Below, in pieces: positions 24,892 to 33,955 of a stretch of 42,691 bases of DNA. This DNA comes from an uncultured Prevotellaceae bacterium (GTDB lineage Bacteria; Bacteroidota; Bacteroidia; Bacteroidales; Bacteroidaceae), in the NCBI GenBank assembly GCA_946405805.1, contig CAMJIL010000018.1, positions 1 to 42,691 of the forward strand, read 5' to 3'. The stretch's first letter is position 1; every line of letters begins with the position of its first letter. The position numbers and the translations under genes were made by a program. The notes below the pieces were generated by a model. That model saw only the letters and a list, made by a program, of their open reading frames with translations, was not told the origin of the DNA and made no database searches.

Positions 24892-26043
24892 TTATGACAG
24901 GAATCCCAACAGCGCACCTGCTGCAACTGCAGAACCTATTACACCGCCTACGTTTGGGCCCATGGCGTGCATGAGGAGGAAGTTGTGACGGTCGTATTCA
25001 AGTCCGAGGTTGTTGGAAATACGTGCTGCCATTGGAACGGCACTCACACCGGCATTACCGATAAGTGGGTTAATCTGATTATCCTTTGACAGGAACAGGT
25101 TCATAAACTTCACGAAGAGTACGCCGCTGGCTGTTGCAATGATGAAGGCCAGAGCACCGAGGAAGAAAATCTTGATGGTGTCGATAGTGAGGAATACACT
25201 TGCCTGTGTAGAGCAACCGACAGTAAGACCGAGAAGTATTACGATAGCATTGTTCAAAGCATTTGTTGCTGTCTTTGCCAGACGGTCTGTCTTTCCGCTT
25301 TCCTTCAGCAGGTTACCGAAGAACAACATACCCAACAGTGGAAGACCGGAAGGTACGATGAAGGTTGTCAGCAACAGACCGATGATAGGGAAGAGGATTC
25401 TCTCTGTCTGAGAAACCTGACGACCTGGCTTCATTTTGATGACACGCTCCTTCTTTGTTGTCAGCAGACGCATAACGACTGGCTGCAAAACAGGAACGAG
25501 TGCCATATAAGAATAAGCACATACTGCAATAGCACCGAGGAAACTTGGGCACAGCTTGCTTGAAAGGAATATCGCAGTAGGACCATCAGCACCACCAATG
25601 ATTGCGATAGAGGCTGCCTGATTTGGTTCGAAACCTAATGCCAAAGCAATCATGTATGCTCCGAAAATACCAAACTGTGCAGCAGCACCGATAAGAATCA
25701 GCTTAGGATTACTGATAAGGGCTGAGAAGTCTGTCATCGCACCGATGCCTAAGAAGATAAGCGGTGGATACCATCCTTGACGAACACCCTGATAGAATAT
25801 ATTCAATACGGAACCTTCTTCATACAGGCCTACTTCCATTCCGGGAACGAATGGTATATTACCAACGATGATACCCATTCCTATCGGAACAAGCAGCAGA
25901 GGTTCAAAATTATGCTTTATGGCAAGCCAAATGAACAGAGCACCTACTGCTATCATGAGTAAGTTCTCATATTGGCATTGCGCAACACCTGTGAGATTCA
26001 AGAAAGTCTCAAGGTTGTTAACTATAAAATCACCTATACTCAT
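24892..26043 (-). CDS. mmdB: Na+-translocating decarboxylase beta subunit (methylmalonyl-CoA decarboxylase type)
   Basis: Membrane Na+ pump driven by decarboxylation of carboxybiotin. The 383 residues show the family marks HNFEPLLLVPIGMGIIVGNIP, GIGAMTDFSALISNP, SIAIIGGADGPTAIFLSSKL (the key re-entrant segment with its Asp), GCSTQASVFLT and AGVSAVPMAARISNN. It is a paralogue of oadB at 13117-14352, but about 28 residues shorter, lacking that protein's loop near residues 65-85. The neighbours assign it to methylmalonyl-CoA decarboxylase. Confidence 0.92.
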   Translation of the reverse strand: MSIGDFIVNNLETFLNLTGVAQCQYENLLMIAVGALFIWLAIKHNFEPLLLVPIGMGIIVGNIPFVPGMEVGLYEEGSVLNIFYQGVRQGWYPPLIFLGIGAMTDFSALISNPKLILIGAAAQFGIFGAYMIALALGFEPNQAASIAIIGGADGPTAIFLSSKLCPSFLGAIAVCAYSYMALVPVLQPVVMRLLTTKKERVIKMKPGRQVSQTERILFPIIGLLLTTFIVPSGLPLLGMLFFGNLLKESGKTDRLAKTATNALNNAIVILLGLTVGCSTQASVFLTIDTIKIFFLGALAFIIATASGVLFVKFMNLFLSKDNQINPLIGNAGVSAVPMAARISNNLGLEYDRHNFLLMHAMGPNVGGVIGSAVAAGALLGFLS

Positions 26044-26074
26044 AAATGTTCTGAATTATTAAGATGTTTAAGAG

Positions 26075-26527
26075 TTAGGCTATTGTTACGAGAACAGCAC
26101 CTTCCATTACTGTTTCTCCTTCCTTAACCATAATACTTGTGATCGTACCGGCATTCTCTGCTTCGATGTTGTTCTGCATCTTCATTGCTTCGAGGATACA
26201 TACGGTATCACCGACAGCAACAGCATCACCAACCTTTACAGGAATAGCTGTAATAGTACCAGGCAATGGAGAGCAAACCTTTGTACCTTCACCAGCCTGA
26301 ACAACAGGTTTTGCCTCTTCTGCTGCCTTTGGTGCAGGACCTTCAACCTTTGCAGGCTGTGGCTTTGGAGCAATAGGCTTAGCGATTGTCTTACCAACAG
26401 AGATAGGTTGCTTCATCTCTACATCAAAATCAATACCATTAACGGTAACCTTTGCCAGGGTACCCTCTACCTCGAGGATTTCTACTTCGTAATCAACACC
26501 CTGTACTGTATATTCATATTTTGCCAT
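26075..26527 (-). CDS. mmdC: Biotin carboxyl carrier protein of the decarboxylase
   Basis: Carries CO2 on biotin between the carboxyltransferase and the beta pump. The 150 residues consist of a short N-terminal beta domain (1-40), a Pro/Ala/Lys-rich linker (about 45-75) and a C-terminal biotinyl domain with Lys116 in EAMKM. In contrast to the OAD system, where the carrier is fused to OadA, it is a separate protein here. It lies between the OadG-like and beta subunit genes. Confidence 0.93.
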   Translation of the reverse strand: MAKYEYTVQGVDYEVEILEVEGTLAKVTVNGIDFDVEMKQPISVGKTIAKPIAPKPQPAKVEGPAPKAAEEAKPVVQAGEGTKVCSPLPGTITAIPVKVGDAVAVGDTVCILEAMKMQNNIEAENAGTITSIMVKEGETVMEGAVLVTIA

Positions 26528-26551
26528 AATCTAATAAAGGAATAGTATTTT

Positions 26552-27019
26552 TTATAAGTTGTTAAAATGATGCTCAGCCCATGAAGTCTGGTGCTCCTTA
26601 ATTGTCAGAACGCCTGATTCTACATCGTGAACATCTTCCTGATACTGCATCAGGGCCATAGAGATGACTGCAATGTAAATCTCCTTGTCACGTCCTCTTG
26701 TCTCAAGTCCGTCCTGAAGGATGTTCTTTGTAATCTGTCGTACCTCTTCAATCTTCTTACCTGTCTCAATGATAGGCTTGATAGGTTGAACTGTGGCAAT
26801 CTTCTTCTGACGGTCTGCCACGAAACCAAAGATTTTGAAGAATACAAACAATAACGCAAGGCACAGGAATACGACACTCATGCACAGAATAGAAATTCCA
26901 AAGCCATGAGGGTCATCTTGCTTCAGCCTTGCCATTATGTCGGCATTTGCTCCTTCATAAGCGAGAGCGTCGGTAACCATCGCTCCGCAAGCAAGTAATG
27001 TAAATAGATAACGTTTCAT
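26552..27019 (-). CDS. mmdD: OadG-like membrane subunit of the decarboxylase
   Basis: Probably the small anchoring subunit of the complex. The 155 residues start with a cleavable-looking signal (about 1-20, ending DALA), then a short periplasmic stretch, one transmembrane helix (GISILCMSVVFLCLALLFVFF, cut here to its range 41-62) and a charged cytoplasmic domain ending in WAEHHFNNL. The OadG family assignment comes from topology and position. It is twice as long as the gamma subunit at 10938. It starts 35 nt after the transporter stop. Confidence 0.78.
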   Translation of the reverse strand: MKRYLFTLLACGAMVTDALAYEGANADIMARLKQDDPHGFGISILCMSVVFLCLALLFVFFKIFGFVADRQKKIATVQPIKPIIETGKKIEEVRQITKNILQDGLETRGRDKEIYIAVISMALMQYQEDVHDVESGVLTIKEHQTSWAEHHFNNL

Positions 27020-27053
27020 TATTGTGAATTATAAAAGTATTATTTCTTCGACA

Positions 27054-28742
27054 TTAAGAACAGCAAATAAGAACTATCAGCTGTGCTGTAAAGATTCTCA
27101 GGAACATTGACAATGGATAAACCGTGGAGTATCCGATTGATGGAGCATCCTTAGAACAAGTGGCATTTGCAAAAGCCAGTGCTGGTGGGTCGGTGCAAGC
27201 ACCTGCCATCATACCCATTATTGTGAAATAGTTGAACTTGTACACCTTTCTGGTAATAACACCCATGATAAGGAGTGGCAGTACTGTAATAAGGAAACCA
27301 CATCCTACGTAGAGCAGTCCGTCACCATCGACAACAGTCTTTACGAAGTCAGCTCCTGCTTTTATGCCCACAGAGGAAAGGAATAGAACGAGTCCTATCT
27401 CTCGGAGCATCAGATTTGCAGAGGTGGTAGTGTATGTTACCAGTTTAGCCTTGTAACCATAACGGCCTATCAGTATGGCAATAATCAGCGGACCACCTGC
27501 AAGACCCAGTTTCAAAGGTACAGGAATACCAGGAACTGCGAAAGGCATGCTACCAAAGATAAGACCAATGATAATACCTACGAATATGGTAGCAATATTT
27601 GGAGTATCAAGACGCTTTTCCATATTTCCCAATACAGAAGATACACGTCCTACACTTACCTTGTCACCAACGACCATAACTTTATCACCAACCTGAAGTG
27701 GAAGGTCTGGGCGTGCAAAGATTTCCATGCCCTGACGGGTAACTCTGGTGACATTAACACCATACACACTTGAGAAATGTAGTTTTGCTGGTGTCTTACC
27801 ATTTATCTCTGGTCGGGTAATAAGAATGCGGCGGGAAACCATCTGCTTTGTCTTTTCCTGCTCGGCAAATTCCGGTACGACAGTCTCTCTTCCGATGAAT
27901 GCCTGTACAGCAGTAGCGTCAGCTTCAGGACAAACGATGAATATCTTATCTTCAAGTTCAAGGGTAGTGCTACTCTTTGGGATAATCAGTTCGCCGTTGC
28001 GCAATATTCTTGAGCAGATGAAGTCACGCTTCAGGAAGTCGTGAATCTCAAGAATGGTATGACCTGCAAGAAATTCGTTCTTTACGATAAGATGCATAAA
28101 GTGTGGCTTTGATGTAGCATCATCCTCCTTTGAATTCAGCGCATCTTCTTCCTTATCCAACTTTATGTGGCAGAGATATCTGACAGCAATTGTTGCACTG
28201 ATAATACCAATAACACCTAAAGGATAAGCGCAGGCATATCCGTTTGCTATTGCAGGAGTGGCATCTCCCATAATGCTAGTAAGGGCTTCCTGTGCAGCAC
28301 CGAGACCTGGTGTGTTTGTGACAGCACCATACAAGGTACCAATCATCATTGGGAGGTTGCGTGGGTCACTTGTGTCAAAGAAAATGAAATAGCAAGCGAA
28401 CATCACAGCAATGTTCAACAGTATGATGGATACTGCCATAAGGTTCAGTCTGACGCCTCCTTCCTTGAAACTGGAAAAGAAGCCCGGGCCTACCTGCAGT
28501 CCAATCATGAAGACAAACAGTATCAAACCGAAATCTTGAACAAAATTTAGAGTTGGCAATGGAGCGGTGAGTCCAAAGTGTCCGGCTACGATACCAGCAA
28601 ACAAAACAAAGGTGACACCAAGTGAAATGCCACCGATCTTGATTTTACCCAGATATACGCCAACAGCAATGACGAGAGCGTATAGCAGAGCAATGTGTGC
28701 TATGCTTTCTGTATTTGTAAATAGATTAATTAGCCAATCCAT
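27054..28742 (-). CDS. AspT/YidE-type antiporter with two TrkA-C domains
   Basis: An inner-membrane carrier of the aspartate:alanine exchanger family. The 562 residues have about five helices (1-170), two regulatory TrkA-C (RCK_C) domains (about 205-285 and 295-375, with [17 protein letters not shown]) and a second membrane half with the duplicated motif ([35 protein letters not shown]). It is the first gene of the methylmalonyl-CoA decarboxylase operon and has a clear promoter. Members of this family include aspartate/alanine exchangers and the corynebacterial succinate exporter SucE1; a dicarboxylate substrate would fit the operon, but this is inference. Confidence 0.82.
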   Translation of the reverse strand: MDWLINLFTNTESIAHIALLYALVIAVGVYLGKIKIGGISLGVTFVLFAGIVAGHFGLTAPLPTLNFVQDFGLILFVFMIGLQVGPGFFSSFKEGGVRLNLMAVSIILLNIAVMFACYFIFFDTSDPRNLPMMIGTLYGAVTNTPGLGAAQEALTSIMGDATPAIANGYACAYPLGVIGIISATIAVRYLCHIKLDKEEDALNSKEDDATSKPHFMHLIVKNEFLAGHTILEIHDFLKRDFICSRILRNGELIIPKSSTTLELEDKIFIVCPEADATAVQAFIGRETVVPEFAEQEKTKQMVSRRILITRPEINGKTPAKLHFSSVYGVNVTRVTRQGMEIFARPDLPLQVGDKVMVVGDKVSVGRVSSVLGNMEKRLDTPNIATIFVGIIIGLIFGSMPFAVPGIPVPLKLGLAGGPLIIAILIGRYGYKAKLVTYTTTSANLMLREIGLVLFLSSVGIKAGADFVKTVVDGDGLLYVGCGFLITVLPLLIMGVITRKVYKFNYFTIMGMMAGACTDPPALAFANATCSKDAPSIGYSTVYPLSMFLRIFTAQLIVLICCS

Positions 28743-28777
28743 ATCTATTTAGGTGTTTTTGTTAAAATTAACGCGTG

Positions 28778-28808
28778 CAAAGGTACAAAAAAATCGTCAA
28801 TAAACAAA
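28778..28808 (-). promoter_or_regulatory. Promoter of the transporter-decarboxylase operon
   Basis: On the minus strand, TTTG (28808-28805), a 19-nt spacer and TACCTTTG (28785-28778), about 35 nt before the ATG at 28742. It is a near-perfect Bacteroidota housekeeping promoter. Confidence 0.8.
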
Positions 28809-28825
28809 GATAACAAGTAAAAGTT

Positions 28826-28855
28826 TTTGCATTTTATAATTTTTTTGTACTTTTG
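28826..28855 (+). promoter_or_regulatory. Promoter of the GH2-PIN operon
   Basis: TTTG at 28826-28829, an 18-nt spacer and TACTTTTG at 28848-28855. Only 8 nt separate the -7 box from the ATG at 28864, so the transcript should have little or no leader. Confidence 0.7.
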
Positions 28856-28863
28856 TTGCCATT

Positions 28864-31773
28864 ATGAGAAAAGTATTAGTTCTATCTTTACTGATTTATT
28901 CAAGTTTTCTTTCTGCAAAATTGAATATTGATGCTAACGGCTATCATGTTTGTGATTTGTCAGGGTTGTGGGATTTCCAGATTGACAGGAATGATGTCGG
29001 AGAAAAGGAAAAATGGTATGAGCCAGGCTGTCAGTATAATGACAAGATACAGCTTCCAGGCTCTATGCCAGAACGCCTGAAGGGTGATGACGTTACTGTC
29101 AATACCCAATGGGTGGGCGGCTTGTACGACTCATCATACTACCGTAATCCTTACATGGAGAAATACCGCGTTGAAGGTAATGTGAAGGTGCCGTTTTTCC
29201 TTACTCCTGTGAAGCATTATGTGGGCAAGGCGTGGTATAAGTACACCTTGAAATGTGATAAGGGCTGGTCCTCCGATGATGCTGTCCTGTACCTTGAGCG
29301 TCCCCATATCGCTACGAAGGTGTGGGTGAACGGGAAACTCATTGGAGAGAAGAATTCATTGTCTGAGCCGCATGTATATAATATTCCTTTAAATAAGGAT
29401 GCAGAGGAATATACGATAGTGATTTGTGTCGATAACCGTCTGGAGGCAGCGAATGTCGGCAAGGATTCACACTCTGTTTCGGACCAGACACAGGGCGACT
29501 GGAACGGTATCGTCGGAAAGATAGAACTGCGCGAATACAACCCGATAAGTTATGTTTCCGTTTATCCGGATATCGACAAGAAAGAGGCCAAGGTTACAAT
29601 AAAATTTGCAAAGAAGATTAGCGGCACTCTTGTGTTGGAGGCCGTGTCTTTTAACACTGACAAACAACACGTTGTAAAGTCTGTGCCCGTTCAGGTGAAG
29701 GATGCAGATACCCAGGAGGTTGTGCTTGCTATGGGTGACGACATGCTCCTGTGGGATGAGCATTCTCCGCAGTTATATCATCTGACAGCAACGTTGACGC
29801 AGAAGAATGTTGTCCGCACAAGTGAGACATACTTCGGAATGAGGAAGATAGAAATCCGTGGTAAGATGTTCTATGTCAACGGTAAGGAAATCCAATTGCG
29901 AGGAACCGTGGAAAACTGTGACTTCCCGAATACCGGCTATCCTCCAACAGACCTAAAGTCGTGGATTTCTTTCTATGACAAATGCAAGCAGTGGGGCCTG
30001 AATCATGTGCGCTTCCATACCTACTGTCCTCCGGAGGCTGCATTCTTAGCTGCTGATATGACGGGAATGTATATCCAGCCGGAAGGTCCGTCGTGGCCTA
30101 ATCACGGCGTAAAGTTGGGTAGGGGAGAGTTTATCGACAAATACCTTTATGACGAGGCCATCCGCATCTGCGACACCTACGGCAATCACCCTTCGTTCAC
30201 ATTCTTTGCCTTCGGTAATGAGCCTGCTGGAAACTGGGTGAAATGGTCCACGGAAAAGACTGCCATGATAAAGCAGTATGATACCCGTCATCTGTATTGC
30301 GGCTTCAGTGTTGGTGGCGGATGGGCTTGGCAACCTGGCAGCGAGTTTGCTGTGAAGGCCGGTGCCAGAGGACTTGATGAGTGGAGCCGCTCAAAGCCGG
30401 AGTCGATGAAGGATTTTTCGGTGAAGATAAACACCTACAACGGCAAGGATATGCCGGGGACGCCTATCACGATGCCTTTCGTGAGCCACGAGACTGGTCA
30501 GTGGTGTGTCTTCCCGAACTTTGACGAGATTCATAAATATACTGGTGTTAATCGTGCCAAGAACTTTGAGATTTTCCGCGACATCCTTACAGAGAACAAC
30601 ATGGGTGCGATGGCAAAGAAGTTCCTCCTTGCATCTGGAAAACTGCAGGCGCTGTGCTATAAGTATGAGATAGAACGTACATTGCGCACTCCGAATTATG
30701 CAGGCTTCCAGCTGCTGTCGTTGAACGACTACAGCGGTCAGGGAACTGCCTTGGTGGGACTGACAGATGTGTTCCTCGATGCTAAGGGTTATATCACAGA
30801 CAGCGAATTTAAGGAGTTCTGTTCCGATGTTGTGCCGTTGGCAAAATTTCCTAAGTTCACATACACCCCGTCAGAGAGTTTTGATGCCGACATCGTGCTT
30901 AACAACTTCTCGGGCAAGGAACTGAGCGGCAACCTGTATTGGACCGTCACCTCCTCTGACAATTCGTTCGTAAAGAAAGGCCAGTGGGACAATCTCCGCT
31001 GTCCTGTAGGTCAGAACAATGCTGTCGGACATCTTTCAGTTTCGCTCAGCGATGTCTCCGAGCCCACCAAGCTGACACTCTCTGTATATAATGCCGAGAT
31101 GCAGGCAAAGAACCACTGGGACTTCTGGGTGTATCCGCAAATTACTGCGGCAGAGAAACTCGGGAAGAATTTCCTCATTACCGACACCCTCGACAGTAAG
31201 GCCCTAAAGGTTCTTGAGAAGGGCGGCAAGGTGTTGCTGTGTGCCGCAGGGAAGGTCACCTACGGCCGCGAGGTGAAGCAATATTTCACTCCCGTTTTCT
31301 GGAATACATCATGGTTTAAGATGCGCCCTCCTCACACCACAGGCGTATATATAAATAATGAACATCCGATATTCCGCAATTTCCCTACCGACGACCATAG
31401 CGACCTGCAGTGGTGGGAACTGCTCAACAAGGCACAGGTGATGCAGTTTACGGATTTTCCTGCCGACTTCCAGCCTCTGGTGCAGAGCATCGACACATGG
31501 TTCGTGAGCCGTAAGATTGGTATGCTCTTCGAGTGTAACATCGGCAAGGGCCGCCTCGTGATGACCACGATGGACATCACCAACAACCTCGACTCACGCC
31601 TCGTGGCACGTCAGATGAGAGAGTCGATAATCAACTACATGCAGTCAGAGGATTTCCGTCCGCAGTGGAGTCTCGACGCGCAACTGATAAAAGATCTTTT
31701 TGTAAAAGTAGCAGGAGAGGTGAATATGTACACCAACGATTCTCCTGATGAACTCAAACCAAAACTTAAGTAA
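28864..31773 (+). CDS. Glycoside hydrolase family 2 protein, secreted
   Basis: A retaining exo-glycosidase of the beta-galactosidase/glucuronidase clan. After a signal peptide (about 1-18) come a sugar-binding jelly roll (GLWDFQIDRND to about 225), an Ig-like domain (about 230-330), and the TIM-barrel with MRKIEIRGKMFYVNGKEIQLRG and WGLNHVRFHTYCPPEAAF. The acid/base Glu453 is in FFAFGNEPAG and the likely nucleophile Glu543 in FVSHETGQW. About 350 further residues form accessory beta domains. Substrate cannot be told from the sequence. It stands alone without SusCD or other polysaccharide-locus genes, and is followed 2 nt later by the PIN-domain gene. Confidence 0.88.
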   Translation: MRKVLVLSLLIYSSFLSAKLNIDANGYHVCDLSGLWDFQIDRNDVGEKEKWYEPGCQYNDKIQLPGSMPERLKGDDVTVNTQWVGGLYDSSYYRNPYMEKYRVEGNVKVPFFLTPVKHYVGKAWYKYTLKCDKGWSSDDAVLYLERPHIATKVWVNGKLIGEKNSLSEPHVYNIPLNKDAEEYTIVICVDNRLEAANVGKDSHSVSDQTQGDWNGIVGKIELREYNPISYVSVYPDIDKKEAKVTIKFAKKISGTLVLEAVSFNTDKQHVVKSVPVQVKDADTQEVVLAMGDDMLLWDEHSPQLYHLTATLTQKNVVRTSETYFGMRKIEIRGKMFYVNGKEIQLRGTVENCDFPNTGYPPTDLKSWISFYDKCKQWGLNHVRFHTYCPPEAAFLAADMTGMYIQPEGPSWPNHGVKLGRGEFIDKYLYDEAIRICDTYGNHPSFTFFAFGNEPAGNWVKWSTEKTAMIKQYDTRHLYCGFSVGGGWAWQPGSEFAVKAGARGLDEWSRSKPESMKDFSVKINTYNGKDMPGTPITMPFVSHETGQWCVFPNFDEIHKYTGVNRAKNFEIFRDILTENNMGAMAKKFLLASGKLQALCYKYEIERTLRTPNYAGFQLLSLNDYSGQGTALVGLTDVFLDAKGYITDSEFKEFCSDVVPLAKFPKFTYTPSESFDADIVLNNFSGKELSGNLYWTVTSSDNSFVKKGQWDNLRCPVGQNNAVGHLSVSLSDVSEPTKLTLSVYNAEMQAKNHWDFWVYPQITAAEKLGKNFLITDTLDSKALKVLEKGGKVLLCAAGKVTYGREVKQYFTPVFWNTSWFKMRPPHTTGVYINNEHPIFRNFPTDDHSDLQWWELLNKAQVMQFTDFPADFQPLVQSIDTWFVSRKIGMLFECNIGKGRLVMTTMDITNNLDSRLVARQMRESIINYMQSEDFRPQWSLDAQLIKDLFVKVAGEVNMYTNDSPDELKPKLK

Positions 31774-31775
31774 TT

Positions 31776-33122
31776 ATGGCAACAAGAACAAAAAAGAATG
31801 TAAAAGATAGTAATGCAAATGCAGAGGTAAAGACAGAGGCTGCTGAGGTAGTTGCTGAGGCAAAGCCTAAGAAGACTGTTCGCAGGAGGCCCGTGAAGAA
31901 ACAGCAGCCACAGGCGCAGGCATCTGAGGCGCAACCTAAGGAGCAGCCAGTGAAAGCACAGCCTAAGGAGCAGCCAGTGAAAGCACAGCCTAAAGAGCCT
32001 GTGAAGAAGCCGCAGACAGCAGAGCCGCAGCCTAAACAGCAGCCGGATGTGCAGGTGCAGATTATTCCTGAACCGCTGCCGCTGCCTAACATCACTATAC
32101 ACAACATCATAGAACTGCAGCAGGCTCCGATGCGTGCCATCATCCTCAGCGATGCGCAGATACAGGTGCTCTCGATGGATGAGATTATAAAGCGCCACAA
32201 GTTCTTGCAGGAAACCCTTGCAAATGTTCTCGACTATGATGTTGTCATCTCCGACACGAACGTATGGCTAGAACTGCTTTTCGGCAAAGCACCGTCTGGA
32301 CAGACTGCTGCTGGTGGCGATGCAAAGCCTGCAGCGCAGCCTCAGAGACTGCTGTACGAACGCCAGCTTGAGTTTATCTCAAAGATGTGTGCCTATCGTG
32401 GCGGACGTTTTATGATGATGTCCGAGACCTATGAAGAGATAGACCGCTTTGCCTGTCTCCTTGATCCTCAGAACTATAAGGATGCAGATTTTTCTGACAA
32501 TAGCGTCTGCCTCAATGCGGCTGCACGCCTGGCAAAGCGCCTCATCCTGCAGCAGCAGCGTGAAAACCGCCTGCGCATCGACGGCATCGGGGCAGAGTCG
32601 CATCATGCCTCTTTTGCCGACCCTGCTATCGTCCGCAGGGTGACAGAACTCTTTGCCGAGGGCAAGAAGGTGTTGCTACTCACTAACGATGCTTCCGTCG
32701 CAATACGCACGATGGGCGTGTGTGACGACCTGCAGCGCTATAACAATATCTCCGACGAGGAGTGGAACAAGCATTATGTTCCCCTTCGTCCGATGGTCTT
32801 CATGTTCGAGGATTTGCGCCTGCTTGAGAGCTATACCCGTCAGTATCACTTTATCCAAATGGCATCAGGTCAGCCTTGGATGTGTGATGTGGAGCCTGCT
32901 ATGCATCGTGAGAAGGTAGCACCGTTGACAATGTGCGACGAAGCCTTCGTTCCGGGCGACAAGCGAAAGACGGACAACCTTTTCCCCGAACGTCTGTTCC
33001 AGAGTAGGGTAGTGGCAGAACCATCTGCTGCGAAGGAAGCCTCAGCCCACAAGGCTGCCCCCAAGCCTGAGCAAAAACCAAGACCCAAGCGGCACAGACC
33101 GCAGAAAGTGGTTAAGAGTTAA
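31776..33122 (+). CDS. PIN-domain-like protein with basic low-complexity tails
   Basis: I do not know this 448-residue protein by name. Residues 1-95 are Lys/Gln/Pro/Ala-rich, with a basic cluster KKTVRRRPVKK and a tandem 9-residue repeat EQPVKAQPK. Residues about 155-330 resemble a PIN nuclease: Asp160 in VVISDTNVWLELL, Glu217 in MMMSETYEEIDR, Asp282 in SFADPAIVRRVTELF and Asp305 in VLLLTNDASVAIRTM, the expected four acidic positions and order. Residues 410-448 are again basic. It has no signal peptide, so it should act in the cytoplasm, probably on RNA. Translation is likely coupled to the GH2 gene 2 nt upstream. The last codons and stop lie in a GTTAAGA array. The PIN call is by motif only. 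Confidence 0.65.
   Translation: MATRTKKNVKDSNANAEVKTEAAEVVAEAKPKKTVRRRPVKKQQPQAQASEAQPKEQPVKAQPKEQPVKAQPKEPVKKPQTAEPQPKQQPDVQVQIIPEPLPLPNITIHNIIELQQAPMRAIILSDAQIQVLSMDEIIKRHKFLQETLANVLDYDVVISDTNVWLELLFGKAPSGQTAAGGDAKPAAQPQRLLYERQLEFISKMCAYRGGRFMMMSETYEEIDRFACLLDPQNYKDADFSDNSVCLNAAARLAKRLILQQQRENRLRIDGIGAESHHASFADPAIVRRVTELFAEGKKVLLLTNDASVAIRTMGVCDDLQRYNNISDEEWNKHYVPLRPMVFMFEDLRLLESYTRQYHFIQMASGQPWMCDVEPAMHREKVAPLTMCDEAFVPGDKRKTDNLFPERLFQSRVVAEPSAAKEASAHKAAPKPEQKPRPKRHRPQKVVKS
31936..32000 (+). repeat. 27-nt tandem repeat inside the PIN gene
   Basis: The unit GAGCAGCCAGTGAAAGCACA plus GCCTAAG occurs twice nearly exactly and then partially, encoding EQPVKAQPK repeats. It is in frame, so copy-number change would only lengthen the linker. 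Confidence 0.85.
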
Positions 33123-33147
33123 AAGTTAAGAGTTAAAAGTTAAAAGA
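33113..33147 (+). repeat. GTTAAGAGTTAAAA array at PIN gene stop
   Basis: Units of GTTAAGA/GTTAAAA begin in the last codons of the PIN gene, supply its TAA stop, and fill the convergent spacer to coaX. Confidence 0.9.
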
Positions 33148-33151
33148 TAGC

Positions 33152-33955
33152 CTACGCACTAACCTCTATGCCGAGGGTGGTGGAGCAGGCGATGTCCAGT
33201 CCTTTAAATATAAGGTGGTCATCAACTGTGATATCATGCTCACAATATGGCATGATGGTTTTTGCCATACCACCGGTGGCTATCAGCTTCGGAGCCTTGT
33301 ATGCCTCGGTGTCGGGCAGCTCTGAGATAATTTTTTCTATTATTCCGTCAATCATGGCAGCGGTGCCATATACTATGCCGCTGTGCATATTGTCGAGAGT
33401 ATTCTTGCCGATGACATTGTGCGGATGCTCTATGGTGATGGAAGGCAACTGCGATGCTCTGTTGCTAAGGGCAGCAAGAGATGTCTTCGTGCCTGGAATT
33501 ATCATACCTCCGAGGAAACGTCTGCTCTCATCAATAACGCTGATGGTAGTAGCCGTTCCCATGTCGATTATGATAGCAGGAGTACCATAATGGCATATAG
33601 CACCTATCGCATCGGCCAGCCTGTCTTTTCCCACCTGTGACGGAGACTCCACGTCAAAGGTCATAAAGCGTTTGGCATGTTCTATGGAGAAAAACAGCGG
33701 GGTTACTCCTGTGAGGTCTGAGATGGCCTGCGCTATGTCGTCATTGACTTCTGGTACAACAGACGAGATAAACACCTTTGATATCTGTGAGAAATCAATC
33801 TTATATTTCTTTGAACCAGTATAAAGTTCATGACGATAGTAGGCCATCGTCTGGTCTTTCAGGGTTTTATAGCGCCATGTCTTGAAGATTGCGCCACTGT
33901 CGTCTGTTACGGCAACAACAACGGTAGAGTTGCCGATGTCAATTAGCAAATGCAT
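33152..33955 (-). CDS. coaX: Type III pantothenate kinase
   Basis: Phosphorylates pantothenate, the first step of CoA synthesis from it. It is an ASKHA-fold protein: the phosphate loop is [13 protein letters not shown] (about 4-16), the second PAIIIDMGTATTISVID (about 127-143), with ESPSQVGKDRLADAIGA (about 108-124) between and IATGGMAKTI near the C terminus. Length of 267 is slightly long for the type. The start overlaps the end of coaBC by 13 nt, a clear sign of coupling. It is last in the panB-panC-panD-coaBC-coaX series. Confidence 0.93.
   Translation of the reverse strand: MHLLIDIGNSTVVVAVTDDSGAIFKTWRYKTLKDQTMAYYRHELYTGSKKYKIDFSQISKVFISSVVPEVNDDIAQAISDLTGVTPLFFSIEHAKRFMTFDVESPSQVGKDRLADAIGAICHYGTPAIIIDMGTATTISVIDESRRFLGGMIIPGTKTSLAALSNRASQLPSITIEHPHNVIGKNTLDNMHSGIVYGTAAMIDGIIEKIISELPDTEAYKAPKLIATGGMAKTIMPYCEHDITVDDHLIFKGLDIACSTTLGIEVSA

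Noticed and set aside
31635..32200. Two long minus-strand frames opposite the PIN-domain gene, rich in LRLCFHWLL or CGCA repeats
   Set aside because: They are antisense readings of the Lys/Gln/Pro repeat region and have no independent features.
31776..33122. VapC toxin of a toxin-antitoxin pair
   Set aside because: Too long, with disordered basic tails and no small antitoxin gene beside it.
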